Shown here: in pieces, positions 27,701 through 35,887 of the stretch | How the letters are laid out: the number at the start of each line of letters is the position of its first letter | How positions within the stretch are numbered: position 1 is the stretch's first letter | Source: Cyclobacteriaceae bacterium | Lineage (GTDB): Bacteria > Bacteroidota > Bacteroidia > Cytophagales > Cyclobacteriaceae | Direction: 5' to 3' | Length of the DNA stretch: 38,267 nucleotides | Assembly: GCA_027533395.1 (NCBI GenBank) | Contig: JAPZUF010000035.1 | Location: 1 to 38,267, forward strand | Notes under the pieces: model-generated | Told to the model about the DNA's origin: nothing | Seen by the model: the letters and a program-made list of their open reading frames with translations, nothing else | The model's database searches: none | Translations under genes and position numbers: made by a program

Positions 27701-27832
27701 TATAACTTTAGCCAGACTTACGTGGTCTTCTAAAAAACTTTTTACTTGTTCTTTTTCTCGTTCTGTAACTGAATCGATTTTAGCAACAATTGAAAAGAGT
27801 TTGAGTACCGTTTTTAATACGTCTTCGCTCAT
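24782..27832 (-). CDS. TerB-like/ABCG-type ABC transporter fusion
   Basis: This 1016-residue protein joins an N-terminal TerB-like helical domain (about 1-130, with IAADGTISKREDE) to a small beta region (about 140-225), an ABC ATPase domain (about 235-470) and an ABC-2 type permease (about 560-1016). ATPase motifs are complete: Walker A GASGAGKST, signature SGGQRKR, Walker B VLFCDEPTSGL and switch His in VIHQPSSD. A CPTCG pair follows the ATPase. Hydrophobic helices cluster at about 590-770 with one more near the C-terminus, separated by a long charged insert (about 800-950). Similar single-chain half transporters occur in Bacteroidetes; the substrate is unknown. Confidence 0.85.
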   Translation of the reverse strand: MSEDVLKTVLKLFSIVAKIDSVTEREKEQVKSFLEDHVSLAKVIDYLKIFEGLVSQTDASTSEEQQLIQACKEVSLEVTQKQKVVIVLELIRIIAADGTISKREDELVKVVSRAFNIDDQETELLETFLAAQIPSALDVENVLVIDLESEGKLNKAFHLHRHGLHGFVAVVWIASANLYVLKYAGHADVFLNGVPLKSGGVRILPVGGTLRWSDLYDPVYYGDVLSVYKNFAAGQKISFEAKNISFKFKNGKLGLRNVNVIEESGRLIALMGASGAGKSTLLHVLNGTEKPSAGQVFINGVDIHKEPEKIEGVIGFVPQDDLLIEDLTVYQNLYYAAKLCFNNKSEEEIDKLVLRVLEDLGLSETKDLKVGSPLRKTISGGQRKRLNIGLELLREPAVLFCDEPTSGLSSRDSENIIDLLKELSLKGKLVFTVIHQPSSDIFKMFDKLLILDTGGFQIYYGNPIDAVIYFKKSINLLDSNEGECPTCGNVNPEQIFNIIETKVIDEFGNFTGERKISAETWNRSYKKNEKLSPVKTVSEKPESTLRIPGRIKQAHLFSMRDIQAKLHNKQYLIINFLEAPLLAFILAFIVRYYNVDDKIHLGYVFGTNLNIPAYFFMSVIVALFMGLTVSAEEIIRDRKILKREAFLHLSRSSYIFSKISILFILSAIQTFTFVLVGNAILGIEGMLLTHWAILFSVSCFANILGLNISSAFNSAVTIYILIPLLIIPQLILSGVVVRFDKLNPAIGNTSTVPLVGDLMASRWAFEAAMVAQFKDNKFEKEFYPYDKVMSNADFKKIYLIPELETRLQYCMQYYQSTEPNISNKVQDDFLLLRNELLNEIEIIGVERKAFIDKLYKNKFSGEVFNETTDFINAIRQFYIKRFNKADMEKEKKIQSLTKTSEEEAAFEKFKLSYRNEAIAEFVKNTAEPHRIIEKDHRLIQKIYPVYKDPEPDHLVDFNAQFYMPRKHFLNTNIDTLYFNLSVIWAMTLLLAIALYFDLLRRIIDGLGNITNPMYSK

Positions 27833-27870
27833 GGTTAAGATTTTATTTCTTTAAATATACAACCAAATAA

Positions 27871-27904
27871 AAAACCCTGAGCAGAAAATCTGTTCAGGGT
27901 TTTA
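27871..27904. terminator. Bidirectional-looking terminator
   Basis: AAAACCCTGA-GCAG and CTGTTCAGGGTTTT form a 14-position stem with one mismatch and a 5-nt loop, flanked by A/T runs on both sides. It lies 18 bp past the stop of the unknown lipoprotein gene on the minus strand and about 40 bp before the ABC transporter start. Confidence 0.85.
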
Positions 27905-27921
27905 TTAAAATTTAAGGATGA

Positions 27922-28809
27922 TTATTCTACAATTCCTTTTCTGATTTTTTCAACCACAGCTGTTATGCTTACCAATTTTGCATCGGTTAACACCATATTG
28001 GCTTTGTTATTTTTGATTTGCTCTTCAATGTTTAGTGCTGCGTAATCGGCTTCAAGTGTTTTTAAATCGTTTACTAAACCTGTAACAGGTTCAGACTGAT
28101 CGATTGTTGCTAACATTTTTAATAGTTCTGAAACAGACTTTTTCTGTTCCAGGATTACACGCATTAAATTAGTGAGAACAAGGTTTCTCTGCTCGTCTGT
28201 TAGTCCGTTTTTAGGATACGTTTTTACTATACCGGTTGATATATACAAACCTTCAATAAAGCTTCCTGTTAATACCAAAGCAGCTAATCTGTTACGGCTA
28301 TCGTCTTTCAAGAAAGATTCAGTTTTATTGATGGTCTGGTTTAATAAAAGAGCCAATGAATCTTTATTTGAAATATTCGATTCAAATCTTTTTAATACTT
28401 CAATGTCAAAAGAGCCAATTACACCTAAATTATCTGCTAAAAGTTTGCAAGAATTAAGGTAATCAATGGCTTCTTGAGACTTATCGTATGAACTTAAATA
28501 TCCGATATCTGCTGCATAAACTCCAAGGTTCAAAGCAGCTTTATCGTTTCTGGTAGCATAAGAATTTGCTTTAGCATTTGGATTGATGAGACTTTGGTTG
28601 AACTCGGCTCCGGTAGCTTGCAGTAAATATGGGATTTCTGATGGTGACGGAATGTTGTACACCACTTCTTCTATCTGAGATTTCAAGCTCTCTTCGGCAG
28701 CTTTAAATTCATCAGCATTGTTGTTCTTATCTCCTGAAGAGCCACAAGATTGAAAAAGCGTTGCTGCGACTAAGAGTGTTAAAATGAAAGAGTTTGACTT
28801 TCTATTCAT
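27922..28809 (-). CDS. Uncharacterised lipoprotein
   Basis: The 295-residue product carries a lipoprotein signal (ILTLLVAATLFQSC, Cys22) followed by a flexible GSSGDKNNNAD linker. The remainder is predicted to be almost entirely helical, with segments such as EEVVYNIPSPSEIPYLLQ and NLGVYAADIGYLSSYDKSQE. Proteins of this kind occur in Bacteroidetes, but I know of no assigned function. It is transcribed alone, ending in a strong terminator, and is divergent from a single-domain response regulator, which may hint at a shared regulatory theme. Confidence 0.7.
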   Translation of the reverse strand: MNRKSNSFILTLLVAATLFQSCGSSGDKNNNADEFKAAEESLKSQIEEVVYNIPSPSEIPYLLQATGAEFNQSLINPNAKANSYATRNDKAALNLGVYAADIGYLSSYDKSQEAIDYLNSCKLLADNLGVIGSFDIEVLKRFESNISNKDSLALLLNQTINKTESFLKDDSRNRLAALVLTGSFIEGLYISTGIVKTYPKNGLTDEQRNLVLTNLMRVILEQKKSVSELLKMLATIDQSEPVTGLVNDLKTLEADYAALNIEEQIKNNKANMVLTDAKLVSITAVVEKIRKGIVE

Positions 28810-28929
28810 GGTCAGGTTTTCGTTTAGCTTTCAATTTTAACATATTTTTCCATCGTATGAAATGTTACTTGTTGAATTTTGAGTTTTTTTTAAATAAATG
28901 GGTATTTTTAGCCACTCTTACGATACTTC

Positions 28930-29337
28930 ATGGCAATACTTCCTGTAAAAACTATTTTAATTGATGATAGCGAGATTGATTTATTCATTCAAAAGCGATT
29001 TTTAGAAGTTTTTCAATTTTCTGAATCTTTGGAAACCTATTCATCTGCAAGAGAAGCGCTGAAAATTTTAAAAAGTGAAGCGCAGGAAAATAAACCAACG
29101 CTAATTTTTTTGGATTTAAATATGCCAGATTTAGATGGTTTTGGATTTTTGGATGGCTTAAATTCATTACCTGAAGAGCAACTGACTAACATCCAGATTA
29201 TTATTCTTACCAGTTCAAATAGCCAAACAGATTTTGAAAAAGCTTTTTCTTACGGCCGTGTTATTCACTTTATCACTAAACCTCTAAAACAGGCTGATTT
29301 ACAATTGATTCAAGATAAAATTAAACCTTGGCGTTAA
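28930..29337 (+). CDS. Single-domain response regulator
   Basis: The 135-residue protein is a CheY-like receiver domain with no output domain. The acidic pocket Asp12/Asp13 (LIDDSEID), phospho-acceptor Asp62 (FLDLNMPDLDGF), the Thr/Ser switch in ILTSSNS and the conserved Lys in ITKPL are all present. It would relay phosphate from a histidine kinase not present in this window. Its 3' end overlaps the longest dapA frame, but the more likely dapA start lies 12 bp after its stop. Confidence 0.88.
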   Translation: MAILPVKTILIDDSEIDLFIQKRFLEVFQFSESLETYSSAREALKILKSEAQENKPTLIFLDLNMPDLDGFGFLDGLNSLPEEQLTNIQIIILTSSNSQTDFEKAFSYGRVIHFITKPLKQADLQLIQDKIKPWR

Positions 29338-29351
29338 AATTATTTCAACAA

Positions 29352-30230
29352 ATGAAAAAACTGACCGGAACAGGAGTAGCATTGGTAACTCCTTTTTTAG
29401 CTAACGGACAAATTGATTTTCCTGCTCTCAAAAAGTTATTGAAACACACTGCCAAAGGAGTAGATTACTATGTTGTAATGGGTACAACCGGAGAGGTTGC
29501 CACTTTGAATAAGGAAGAAAGAAAAGACGTATTGCAATTTGTGCTGAACAACAACGAAGCAAATTTGCCTATAGTTTATGGTATTGGAGGCAACAATACG
29601 GCAGAAGTTTTAAAGCAAATAGAAGAAACTGATTTTAAAGGAGTCACTGCTCTTTTATCGGTAAGTCCTTATTATAATAAACCTTCGCAAGCTGGCATTG
29701 TAACACATTTTAAAGCGGTAGCGGATGCTTCTCCTGTTCCTGTTATTCTGTACAATGTTCCTGGAAGAACAGGTAGCAACATGTTAGCTTCCACAACTTT
29801 AACTTTAGCACAACATTCCAATATTATCGGCATCAAAGAAGCATCAGGTAATTTAGAGCAATGCATGAAAATAGCTGCTGAGGCTCCAAAAAATTTTTTA
29901 CTGATTTCCGGAGATGATATGCTTACTGTTCCTTTGTATGCAATTGGTTCTAAAGGTGTAATCTCAGTTCTAGCTAATGCTTATCCACTTTCATTTAAAA
30001 AGATGAAAGATTTCGCTTTTGCAAACGATTATAGAAAAGCATCCAAAGAGTTGTTCACGCTATTGGATATAAACGGACACATGTATGAAGAAGGTAATCC
30101 GGTTGGTGTAAAGCAATTGTTGGCAGAGATGAATGTGGTGAAACCTTTTGTACGTTTGCCTTTGGTTCCTGCCTCTGCTTCCTTAACAAATAAAATTAAA
30201 TCTGTAGCACCCGGCTTAAGGAAGAAATAG
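29352..30230 (+). CDS. dapA: 4-hydroxy-tetrahydrodipicolinate synthase
   Basis: This cytoplasmic aldolase condenses pyruvate with aspartate semialdehyde in lysine and diaminopimelate synthesis. I choose the ATG at 29352 over an in-frame ATG 24 bp upstream because it gives 292 residues, the usual length, begins MKKLTGTGVALVTPF as in the family, and avoids overlap with the response regulator. The Schiff-base lysine is Lys162 (IIGIKEASGN), Tyr134 lies in ILYNVPGRT, and GTTGE (44-48) holds the pyruvate-binding Thr residues. All catalytic residues are in place. Confidence 0.93.
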   Translation: MKKLTGTGVALVTPFLANGQIDFPALKKLLKHTAKGVDYYVVMGTTGEVATLNKEERKDVLQFVLNNNEANLPIVYGIGGNNTAEVLKQIEETDFKGVTALLSVSPYYNKPSQAGIVTHFKAVADASPVPVILYNVPGRTGSNMLASTTLTLAQHSNIIGIKEASGNLEQCMKIAAEAPKNFLLISGDDMLTVPLYAIGSKGVISVLANAYPLSFKKMKDFAFANDYRKASKELFTLLDINGHMYEEGNPVGVKQLLAEMNVVKPFVRLPLVPASASLTNKIKSVAPGLRKK

Positions 30231-30260
30231 CGATCGAATTTACCTGTAGAAAATAAAAAA

Positions 30261-30277
30261 GGGTAGCTAGGCTACCC
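30261..30277. terminator. Bidirectional terminator after dapA
   Basis: GGGTAGC-TAG-GCTACCC is a perfect 7-bp stem with a 3-nt loop, with an A-run on the left and TTTTTCG on the right. It can serve both dapA and the convergent histone-like gene. Confidence 0.9.
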
Positions 30278-30302
30278 TTTTTCGTTTAGGTTTAAATTCA
30301 GA

Positions 30303-30479
30303 TTAGGCTTTATTTTTTAAGTCTTGAACCTCTCCTCTGATAGTTTGAGCTAGGTTTTTTAAATCCTGCATTCCTTTTCTGATGCGAGTACCTGCTGCAC
30401 TATTTCCTTTGTTATAAAACTTGTCGAAATCTCCTTCCAGAGAGGCCAGCAAGTCTTTTAGTTCCTGGAGTTTTTCCAT
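30303..30479 (-). CDS. Hc1/histone H1-like small protein
   Basis: A 58-residue protein is encoded on the minus strand, starting MEKLQELKDLLASLEGDF and ending in QDLKNKA. Its middle, KFYNKGNSAAGTRIRKGMQD, and the LKNLAQTIRGEVQDLKN tail match the short proteins annotated as histone H1-like (Hc1 family) in Bacteroidetes, which are thought to bind DNA and shape the nucleoid. It is helical and charged, with no signal peptide. The reading frame is open from ATG to TAA and lies between a bidirectional terminator and the spt gene. Confidence 0.85.
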   Translation of the reverse strand: MEKLQELKDLLASLEGDFDKFYNKGNSAAGTRIRKGMQDLKNLAQTIRGEVQDLKNKA

Positions 30480-30565
30480 TGTTCTTTAAGTTTAAATCGT
30501 TAAAAATGGTTTCTTTCTGCCAATTTAATCAAAAAGTGCAAAAATCAAGGAATTCAATCGATTTT

Positions 30566-31822
30566 TTACGCAGTTTTCGTTACCGATACTAATGCCTCTT
30601 GCTTATAAAATCCATTATCAAGCTTGGTTTTTAATGCTGAGAAGGCGGTTAACGTCTCTTCCACATCGGCCATGGTATGCACCGCTGTTGGTATAATGCG
30701 GAACATGATAACGTCCTTAGGCACAACTGGATAGATAACCACAGAGCAGAAAATACCGTAGTTTTCGCGCAAATCCATCGACATATTGGCTGCTTCTCCT
30801 ACTCCACCTTTAAACAAAACTGGAGTAACCGGAGAAGTAGTATTGCCTAAAACAAAACCTCTATCGCGTAAGCCTTGTTGAATGGCATTGGTTATCTTCC
30901 AAAGATTGTCTTTTAACTCAGGTTTTGTTTTCAGCAATTCTAATCTTTTCATACCACCAACAACTAACGGCATTGGTAAAGATTTGGCATAAATCTGAGA
31001 TCGAACACTGTAACGTAAGTATTTCAAAATCTTCTTATCACCGGCTACAAATGCACCAATACTAGCCATCGACTTAGCAAAAGTAGAAAAGTATAAATCG
31101 ATTTGGTCTTGCACGCCTTGTTCTTCACCCGTTCCTGCTCCTGTTTTACCCATAGTTCCGAAGCCGTGAGCATCATCTACGAATAATCTGAAATTGTATT
31201 TTTCTTTTAAAGCTACAACACCTTTCAAATCACCTTGCTTACCTGACATGCCGAAAACGCCTTCAGTAATTACAAGAATACCGCCACCTGTTTCATTAGC
31301 TAATTTGGTTGCACGTTGTAGTTGCTTCTCAAGGCTTTCCATGTCGTTGTGCCCATAAACAAAACGCTTACCCATGTGCAAACGAACACCATCAATTATA
31401 CAAGCGTGAGATTCGGCATCATACACAATCACATCTTTTCTATCGACAATTGCATCAATAATAGATACAACACCTTGATAACCGAAATTCAATAGCATCA
31501 CATCTTCTTTCTTCACAAAGTCGGCCAATTGCTTTTCAAATGCTAAGTGATTTACAGAATTACCAGACATCATGCGGGCACCCATAGGCAAACCCATGCC
31601 ATATTGTGCTGCTGCTTCTGCATCTGTTTTTCTCACTTCCGGATGGTTAGCTAAACCTAGGTAGTTGTTCAAACTCCAGTTTAAAACGGTTTTACCATTA
31701 AATTTCATTCTCGGACCAATTTCACCTTCCAGCTTAGGGAAAAAGAAATAATCATCGGGTAAGTGAGAATATTTAGCCAACGGGCCTGCTTCCATGCGAA
31801 GCTTTTCAAAAAGATCAACCAT
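30566..31822 (-). CDS. spt: Serine palmitoyltransferase (alpha-oxoamine synthase)
   Basis: The 418-residue PLP enzyme condenses serine with an acyl-CoA in the first step of sphingolipid synthesis, a trait of Bacteroidetes. The PLP lysine is Lys250 (FSTFAKSMASIG), Asp216 and His219 lie in FVDDAHGFGTMG, and His139 (ESHACIIDG) would stack on the cofactor. The N-terminal LEGEIGPRMKFNGK and NNYLGLANHPEVR, and the C-terminal DLRENYGIFCSVVIYPVVPK, closely resemble Bacteroides-type serine palmitoyltransferase. Related synthases (AKB ligase, KAPA synthase) share the fold, so substrate choice is inferred from these motifs. Confidence 0.85.
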   Translation of the reverse strand: MVDLFEKLRMEAGPLAKYSHLPDDYFFFPKLEGEIGPRMKFNGKTVLNWSLNNYLGLANHPEVRKTDAEAAAQYGMGLPMGARMMSGNSVNHLAFEKQLADFVKKEDVMLLNFGYQGVVSIIDAIVDRKDVIVYDAESHACIIDGVRLHMGKRFVYGHNDMESLEKQLQRATKLANETGGGILVITEGVFGMSGKQGDLKGVVALKEKYNFRLFVDDAHGFGTMGKTGAGTGEEQGVQDQIDLYFSTFAKSMASIGAFVAGDKKILKYLRYSVRSQIYAKSLPMPLVVGGMKRLELLKTKPELKDNLWKITNAIQQGLRDRGFVLGNTTSPVTPVLFKGGVGEAANMSMDLRENYGIFCSVVIYPVVPKDVIMFRIIPTAVHTMADVEETLTAFSALKTKLDNGFYKQEALVSVTKTA

Positions 31823-31844
31823 AATGATGTTTTATAAAGTGCCG

Positions 31845-31852
31845 CAAAAATA
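31845..31852 (-). promoter_or_regulatory. Putative -7 promoter element for spt
   Basis: On the minus strand TATTTTTG is a perfect match to the Bacteroidetes TAnnTTTG element, 22 bp before the spt start codon. No clear TTG is present at the expected -33 position, so support is partial. Confidence 0.4.
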
Positions 31853-31935
31853 ACTAAAATTGATTTAAAACAGTCGTTCGGATTTTCTTTTGCCAAAGGA
31901 ATGATAAATGATTAGCATTGCGTAATTCTTTGCTT

Positions 31936-33438
31936 ATGCCACAGATCAAAAAGATTTTAGTTGCCAACCGGGGCGAAATAGCTTTGCGTGTAATGCGCAG
32001 CGCCCGCGAAATGGGCATTAAAACGGTAGCTGTTTATTCAGAAGCCGACAGACAGGCCTTACACGTTCGTTTTGCTGATGAGGCAGTGTTAATTGGACCT
32101 CCTCCATCTTCAGAATCTTATTTGAAAATGGATAAGATTCTCCTGGCTGCTAAACAAACCGGAGCAGATGCGATTCATCCCGGTTACGGATTTTTATCTG
32201 AGAATGAAGACTTTTCTCAACTCTGCGAAGACAACAACATTGTTTTCATCGGTCCTTCTCCTCAATCTATCGAATTGATGGGTAGTAAATTAGGTGCGAA
32301 GGCAGCTGTCGCAAAATTTAATGTGCCGCTTGTGCCTGGAACAGCCGAACCCATAACCGACATTAACAAAGCAAAAAAATTAGCGATTGAAATCGGATAT
32401 CCAGTTTTAATTAAAGCCAGTGCCGGTGGTGGTGGCAAAGGCATGCGCATTGTAGAAAACGAAAATGAATTTGAAGAACAAATGGAACGAGCAGTAAGCG
32501 AAGCCATTTCTTCTTTTGGCGATGGTGCTGTGTTCATTGAAAAATATGTCACTAAACCTCGCCACATCGAATTCCAAATTTTTGGAGATAAGCACGGAAA
32601 TGTTGTTCACTTCTTCGAACGTGAATGTTCAGTGCAACGCAGACATCAAAAAGTAGTAGAAGAAGCACCGAGTTCAGTGCTAACACCTGAGCTTAGAAAG
32701 GCAATGGGCGAAGCGGCTGTTAACGCAGCAAAAGCTTGCAATTACTATGGAGCAGGAACAATTGAATTCATATTAAATGAAAACCTGGATTTCTATTTCC
32801 TAGAAATGAATACGCGCTTGCAAGTGGAGCATCCAGTTACTGAAGAAATAACAGGATTAGATTTAGTTCAATTACAGATTAAAGTTGCACAAGGCGAACC
32901 ACTTCCTTTTAAGCAAGAAGAAATTACTATGAAAGGACATGCAATTGAAATTCGCGTGTATGCAGAAGATCCTGCCAATAACTTTTTACCAGATATTGGA
33001 ACGTTACAAACTTATGTTCGTCCTCAAGGTCATGGTATCCGTGTGGATGATGGTTTTGAACAAGGCATGAGTATTCCTTTTTACTACGACCCAATGATTG
33101 CTAAACTGATTGCTTATGCTGAAACACGTGAGCAAGCGATTGAGAAAATGATCAGAGCCATTCGCGAGTATAAGATTACCGGATTAGAAACAACCTTAGG
33201 TTTCTGCGAATTTGTGATGCAACACGAAGCCTTCCGAAGTGGTCATTTCGATACCAAGTTTGTTGAAAATTATTTTAAGCCAGAAGTGTTGAAAAAAACA
33301 CCCACTGTTGATGAATCTGAAATTGCAGCTTTGATTGCAACACAATTTTTCAACAAGCAAAAACCGACTGCACAAAATCAAAACAATACGCAGCAGCAAC
33401 CTAGCCATTGGCGAACCAACCGTTTAAAGCATTCTTAA
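31936..33438 (+). CDS. accC: Biotin carboxylase subunit of an acyl-CoA carboxylase
   Basis: This 500-residue ATP-grasp enzyme carboxylates biotin. The ATG at 31936 is preferred over a TTG 18 bp upstream because the family starts close to KKILVANRGEIALRV. The ATP-grasp glycine loop is KASAGGGGKGMRIV, followed by HIEFQIFGD, ERECSVQRRHQK and EMNTRLQVEHPVTEE, all complete. The C-terminal tail (about 465-500) is low-complexity, with many Gln and Asn, and has no biotinyl domain. No biotin carrier or carboxyltransferase gene lies next to it, so the partner subunits are elsewhere and it could serve acetyl- or propionyl-CoA carboxylase. Confidence 0.88.
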   Translation: MPQIKKILVANRGEIALRVMRSAREMGIKTVAVYSEADRQALHVRFADEAVLIGPPPSSESYLKMDKILLAAKQTGADAIHPGYGFLSENEDFSQLCEDNNIVFIGPSPQSIELMGSKLGAKAAVAKFNVPLVPGTAEPITDINKAKKLAIEIGYPVLIKASAGGGGKGMRIVENENEFEEQMERAVSEAISSFGDGAVFIEKYVTKPRHIEFQIFGDKHGNVVHFFERECSVQRRHQKVVEEAPSSVLTPELRKAMGEAAVNAAKACNYYGAGTIEFILNENLDFYFLEMNTRLQVEHPVTEEITGLDLVQLQIKVAQGEPLPFKQEEITMKGHAIEIRVYAEDPANNFLPDIGTLQTYVRPQGHGIRVDDGFEQGMSIPFYYDPMIAKLIAYAETREQAIEKMIRAIREYKITGLETTLGFCEFVMQHEAFRSGHFDTKFVENYFKPEVLKKTPTVDESEIAALIATQFFNKQKPTAQNQNNTQQQPSHWRTNRLKHS

Positions 33439-33444
33439 TAATTT

Positions 33445-34749
33445 GTGGCACTGATTAAACCTTTACGAGCGTGGCGATATAACAATAATTTATCCGCTCA
33501 AATAGAAAATTTAACTTCGCCTTTGTTCGATGTGGTGTCGCAAAAGCAGCGCAATGCATTGTACCAAAATCCATACAACAGCATACATCTCTCTGTTCCA
33601 CAACCACCCAATCCGGCACAACGCTCGGCTACTGTGTTAGAAGAGTGGAAAAAGAATGGGATTATCAAACAAGATGCTTTACCAGGCATCTATGTCTATT
33701 ATCAATATTTCAGAATAGCAGGATCATCTAAAGAATTTTGCCGAAAAGGTTTCATCTGCAACATTTTTACTTACGATTGGGAAGATCATGTCATTCTACG
33801 TCACGAGAACACTATTCCACAAGCTGTAAATGATCGAATTGAAATTTTAGAAGCATCACAATTAAATGTTAGTCCTACACACGGTCTCTACACCGACACT
33901 GACCATATACTAGAAAGTTATATGGATGATGCCATCCACCAGCCCATTTACGAAGCAGAAGATTACCAAGGTGTGCGCGATGTGTTGGGTGTAATTCATG
34001 ATGCAGATATTATTAAAAAGTTTATTACAACCATCAAGGATAAAAAAATAATTTTGGCAGATGGACATCATCGCTACGAAGGATCATTGGTTTATAAACA
34101 AAAATGCATAAGCAACAATCCTAATCATACAGGAAAAGAGGCTTATAATTTTCACATGATGTATCTCACGAATACAGAATCTGATGATCTGCGCATTCTT
34201 CCTACCCATCGATTGATCAATGGCTTACCCCATTTTTCGGAAGATGAAATCATTCAGAAATTAAATCCCTATTTTGAAATCCGCTTAATTGAAGATGCTG
34301 ATACCATCAATGAAATTATAGTTGGCAAGAAGTGGGCGTTCGGTTTAATCTTTGCCAACAACTGTTACAAATTAAGATTGAAAGCTGATGCGTTAGCAAA
34401 AATGACTTGGCAATTTCCGGATACAGTAAAACAGCTAGATTTAACTGTGATGCATTATTTCATCATAGAAAAAGCATTGGGCATTGCAGGCAAAGAACAG
34501 CGAAAATCTTCTCACATACAATTCGACAGAAGTTTTGGCGATTGTTTATCCAAAGTAATTAAAGGCGAAGCGCAAATGGCCATCATTACTAATGAAGTAA
34601 GTATAGAAGAAGTAAAACAAGTTTGCGAAAGTGGAAGCACTATGCCACAAAAATCAACTTACTTTTATCCAAAAGTAATCTGCGGATTTTTATTTGCTAG
34701 CATCAAAGAAGAAGAATTCATGGAGAAACCTTATTCACCTTACGCATGA
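33445..34749 (+). CDS. DUF1015-family protein
   Basis: The 434-residue cytoplasmic protein belongs to DUF1015, a conserved family without an established function. Family features include the N-terminal IKPLRAWRYN, a YYQYFRIAG strand region, and the hallmark ILADGHHRYEGSLVYK at about residues 205-220, then FHMMYLTN and ILPTHRLI. The start is a GTG six bases after the biotin carboxylase stop. Its last codons overlap maf by 4 bp (ATGA), implying translational coupling. It is likely part of the accC-DUF1015-maf transcript. Confidence 0.82.
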   Translation: MALIKPLRAWRYNNNLSAQIENLTSPLFDVVSQKQRNALYQNPYNSIHLSVPQPPNPAQRSATVLEEWKKNGIIKQDALPGIYVYYQYFRIAGSSKEFCRKGFICNIFTYDWEDHVILRHENTIPQAVNDRIEILEASQLNVSPTHGLYTDTDHILESYMDDAIHQPIYEAEDYQGVRDVLGVIHDADIIKKFITTIKDKKIILADGHHRYEGSLVYKQKCISNNPNHTGKEAYNFHMMYLTNTESDDLRILPTHRLINGLPHFSEDEIIQKLNPYFEIRLIEDADTINEIIVGKKWAFGLIFANNCYKLRLKADALAKMTWQFPDTVKQLDLTVMHYFIIEKALGIAGKEQRKSSHIQFDRSFGDCLSKVIKGEAQMAIITNEVSIEEVKQVCESGSTMPQKSTYFYPKVICGFLFASIKEEEFMEKPYSPYA

Positions 34750-35342
34750 GTGTCCCCATCATTCTAGGATCTTCCTCACCAAGAAGGCAATACCTGATGC
34801 AACAAGCAGGATTTGAATTTACCATTCATAAGCCAGATGTTGATGAAAATTTTCCTGACGATATGCCTGTGCATAATGTAGCAAAGTATCTCGCAGAAAA
34901 AAAAGCAAATGCTTTACAACCATTTATCGTTAATCATATTGTTGTAACAGCTGATACAGTGGTGATTGTAGACAAAAACATTTTAAATAAACCTGCTGAT
35001 TTTAATGAAGCGTTCGATATGTTACAAATGCTATCAGGCAGAACGCACCATGTAAGAACCGGTGTTTGTATTACTTTTCAAAAGGTAAAAGTTTTATTCG
35101 ATGATGTAACGGTTGTTACATTCTCGAAGCTAACAAAAAAAGAAATCGAGTATTACATACATCAGCACAAACCATTCGACAAAGCTGGAGCTTATGGCGC
35201 GCAAGATTTTATTGGCATGATAGCCATAGAAAAAATTGAAGGTTCTTATTTTAATGTGATGGGTTTACCAATACATAAAGTTTATCAACAAATAAAGTTA
35301 TTAGATAATAAATTTGAATCCACACGATCTAAATTTGATTAA
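34746..35342 (+). CDS. maf: Maf-family nucleotide pyrophosphatase
   Basis: The 198-residue enzyme hydrolyses non-canonical or pyrimidine nucleoside triphosphates to monophosphates. The signature GSSSPRRQYLMQQAGFEF is at about residues 8-25. Other conserved parts are ADTVVIVDKNILNKP, MLQMLSGRTHHVRTGV and KAGAYGAQDFIGMIAIEKIEGSYFNVMGLP, consistent with the dTTP/UTP-type subgroup. The start overlaps the DUF1015 stop by 4 bp. All signature residues are present and the length is normal. Confidence 0.92.
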   Translation: MSVPIILGSSSPRRQYLMQQAGFEFTIHKPDVDENFPDDMPVHNVAKYLAEKKANALQPFIVNHIVVTADTVVIVDKNILNKPADFNEAFDMLQMLSGRTHHVRTGVCITFQKVKVLFDDVTVVTFSKLTKKEIEYYIHQHKPFDKAGAYGAQDFIGMIAIEKIEGSYFNVMGLPIHKVYQQIKLLDNKFESTRSKFD

Positions 35343-35867
35343 ATGAAAAAAATCCAAAAAAAGAAATTCAAACTTAAATCAGGAATTATTATTGGGCTAA
35401 TTGCCATTTTATTAAACATCATTACGGTGTCTGTTTACATGTACCAAGCCAAAATAATGAAAGAGCAACTTCATGCTTCTTCTTGGCCTTATGTAGAATG
35501 GCAACTTATCTTTAACGAAGATACAGGAATTAGACTTGAGGTTAATAATAACGGAGTTGGACCAGCTCTGATAAAAGGAGTTAATGTTAGATTAAATGAA
35601 AAAAGTATTCAACCAGATTCAATTTTCATTTATCTATTAGGAACAAATTACTTTCCACATGTAACATCAAAATTGGATAATAGAGTATTGTCCTCACAAA
35701 ATGGTATCAAATTATTTCAAATTACCAATCTTAATTGGGCACAGAAAGTCAAAACTAAATTTGATTCTATTAATTTTGAATTAGAGATTTGTTATGAATC
35801 CATTTATGGAGAAAAATGGACTACAGGAGGAATTACAGTAACAAAAGGAAGCCGTTGTGAGAATTAA
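35343..35867 (+). CDS. Membrane-anchored protein of unknown function
   Basis: The 174-residue product has a very basic N-terminus (MKKIQKKKFKLK), one membrane helix (about 14-34, IIIGLIAILLNIITVSVYMY) and an external domain that looks beta-rich. HASSWPYVEWQLIF and LEVNNNGVGPALIKGVNV recall extracellular domains seen in uncharacterised Bacteroidetes proteins. I do not recognise a named family. It starts immediately after the maf stop and is followed 20 bp later by the CPBP gene, so it is probably in the same transcript. Confidence 0.65.
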   Translation: MKKIQKKKFKLKSGIIIGLIAILLNIITVSVYMYQAKIMKEQLHASSWPYVEWQLIFNEDTGIRLEVNNNGVGPALIKGVNVRLNEKSIQPDSIFIYLLGTNYFPHVTSKLDNRVLSSQNGIKLFQITNLNWAQKVKTKFDSINFELEICYESIYGEKWTTGGITVTKGSRCEN

Positions 35868-35887
35868 AATAGTCAGAAACCAACATC

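Noticed and set aside
29328-29351. Upstream ATG for dapA overlapping the response regulator
   Set aside because: The ATG at 29352 gives the usual 292-residue length and the conserved N-terminus, and does not overlap the preceding gene.
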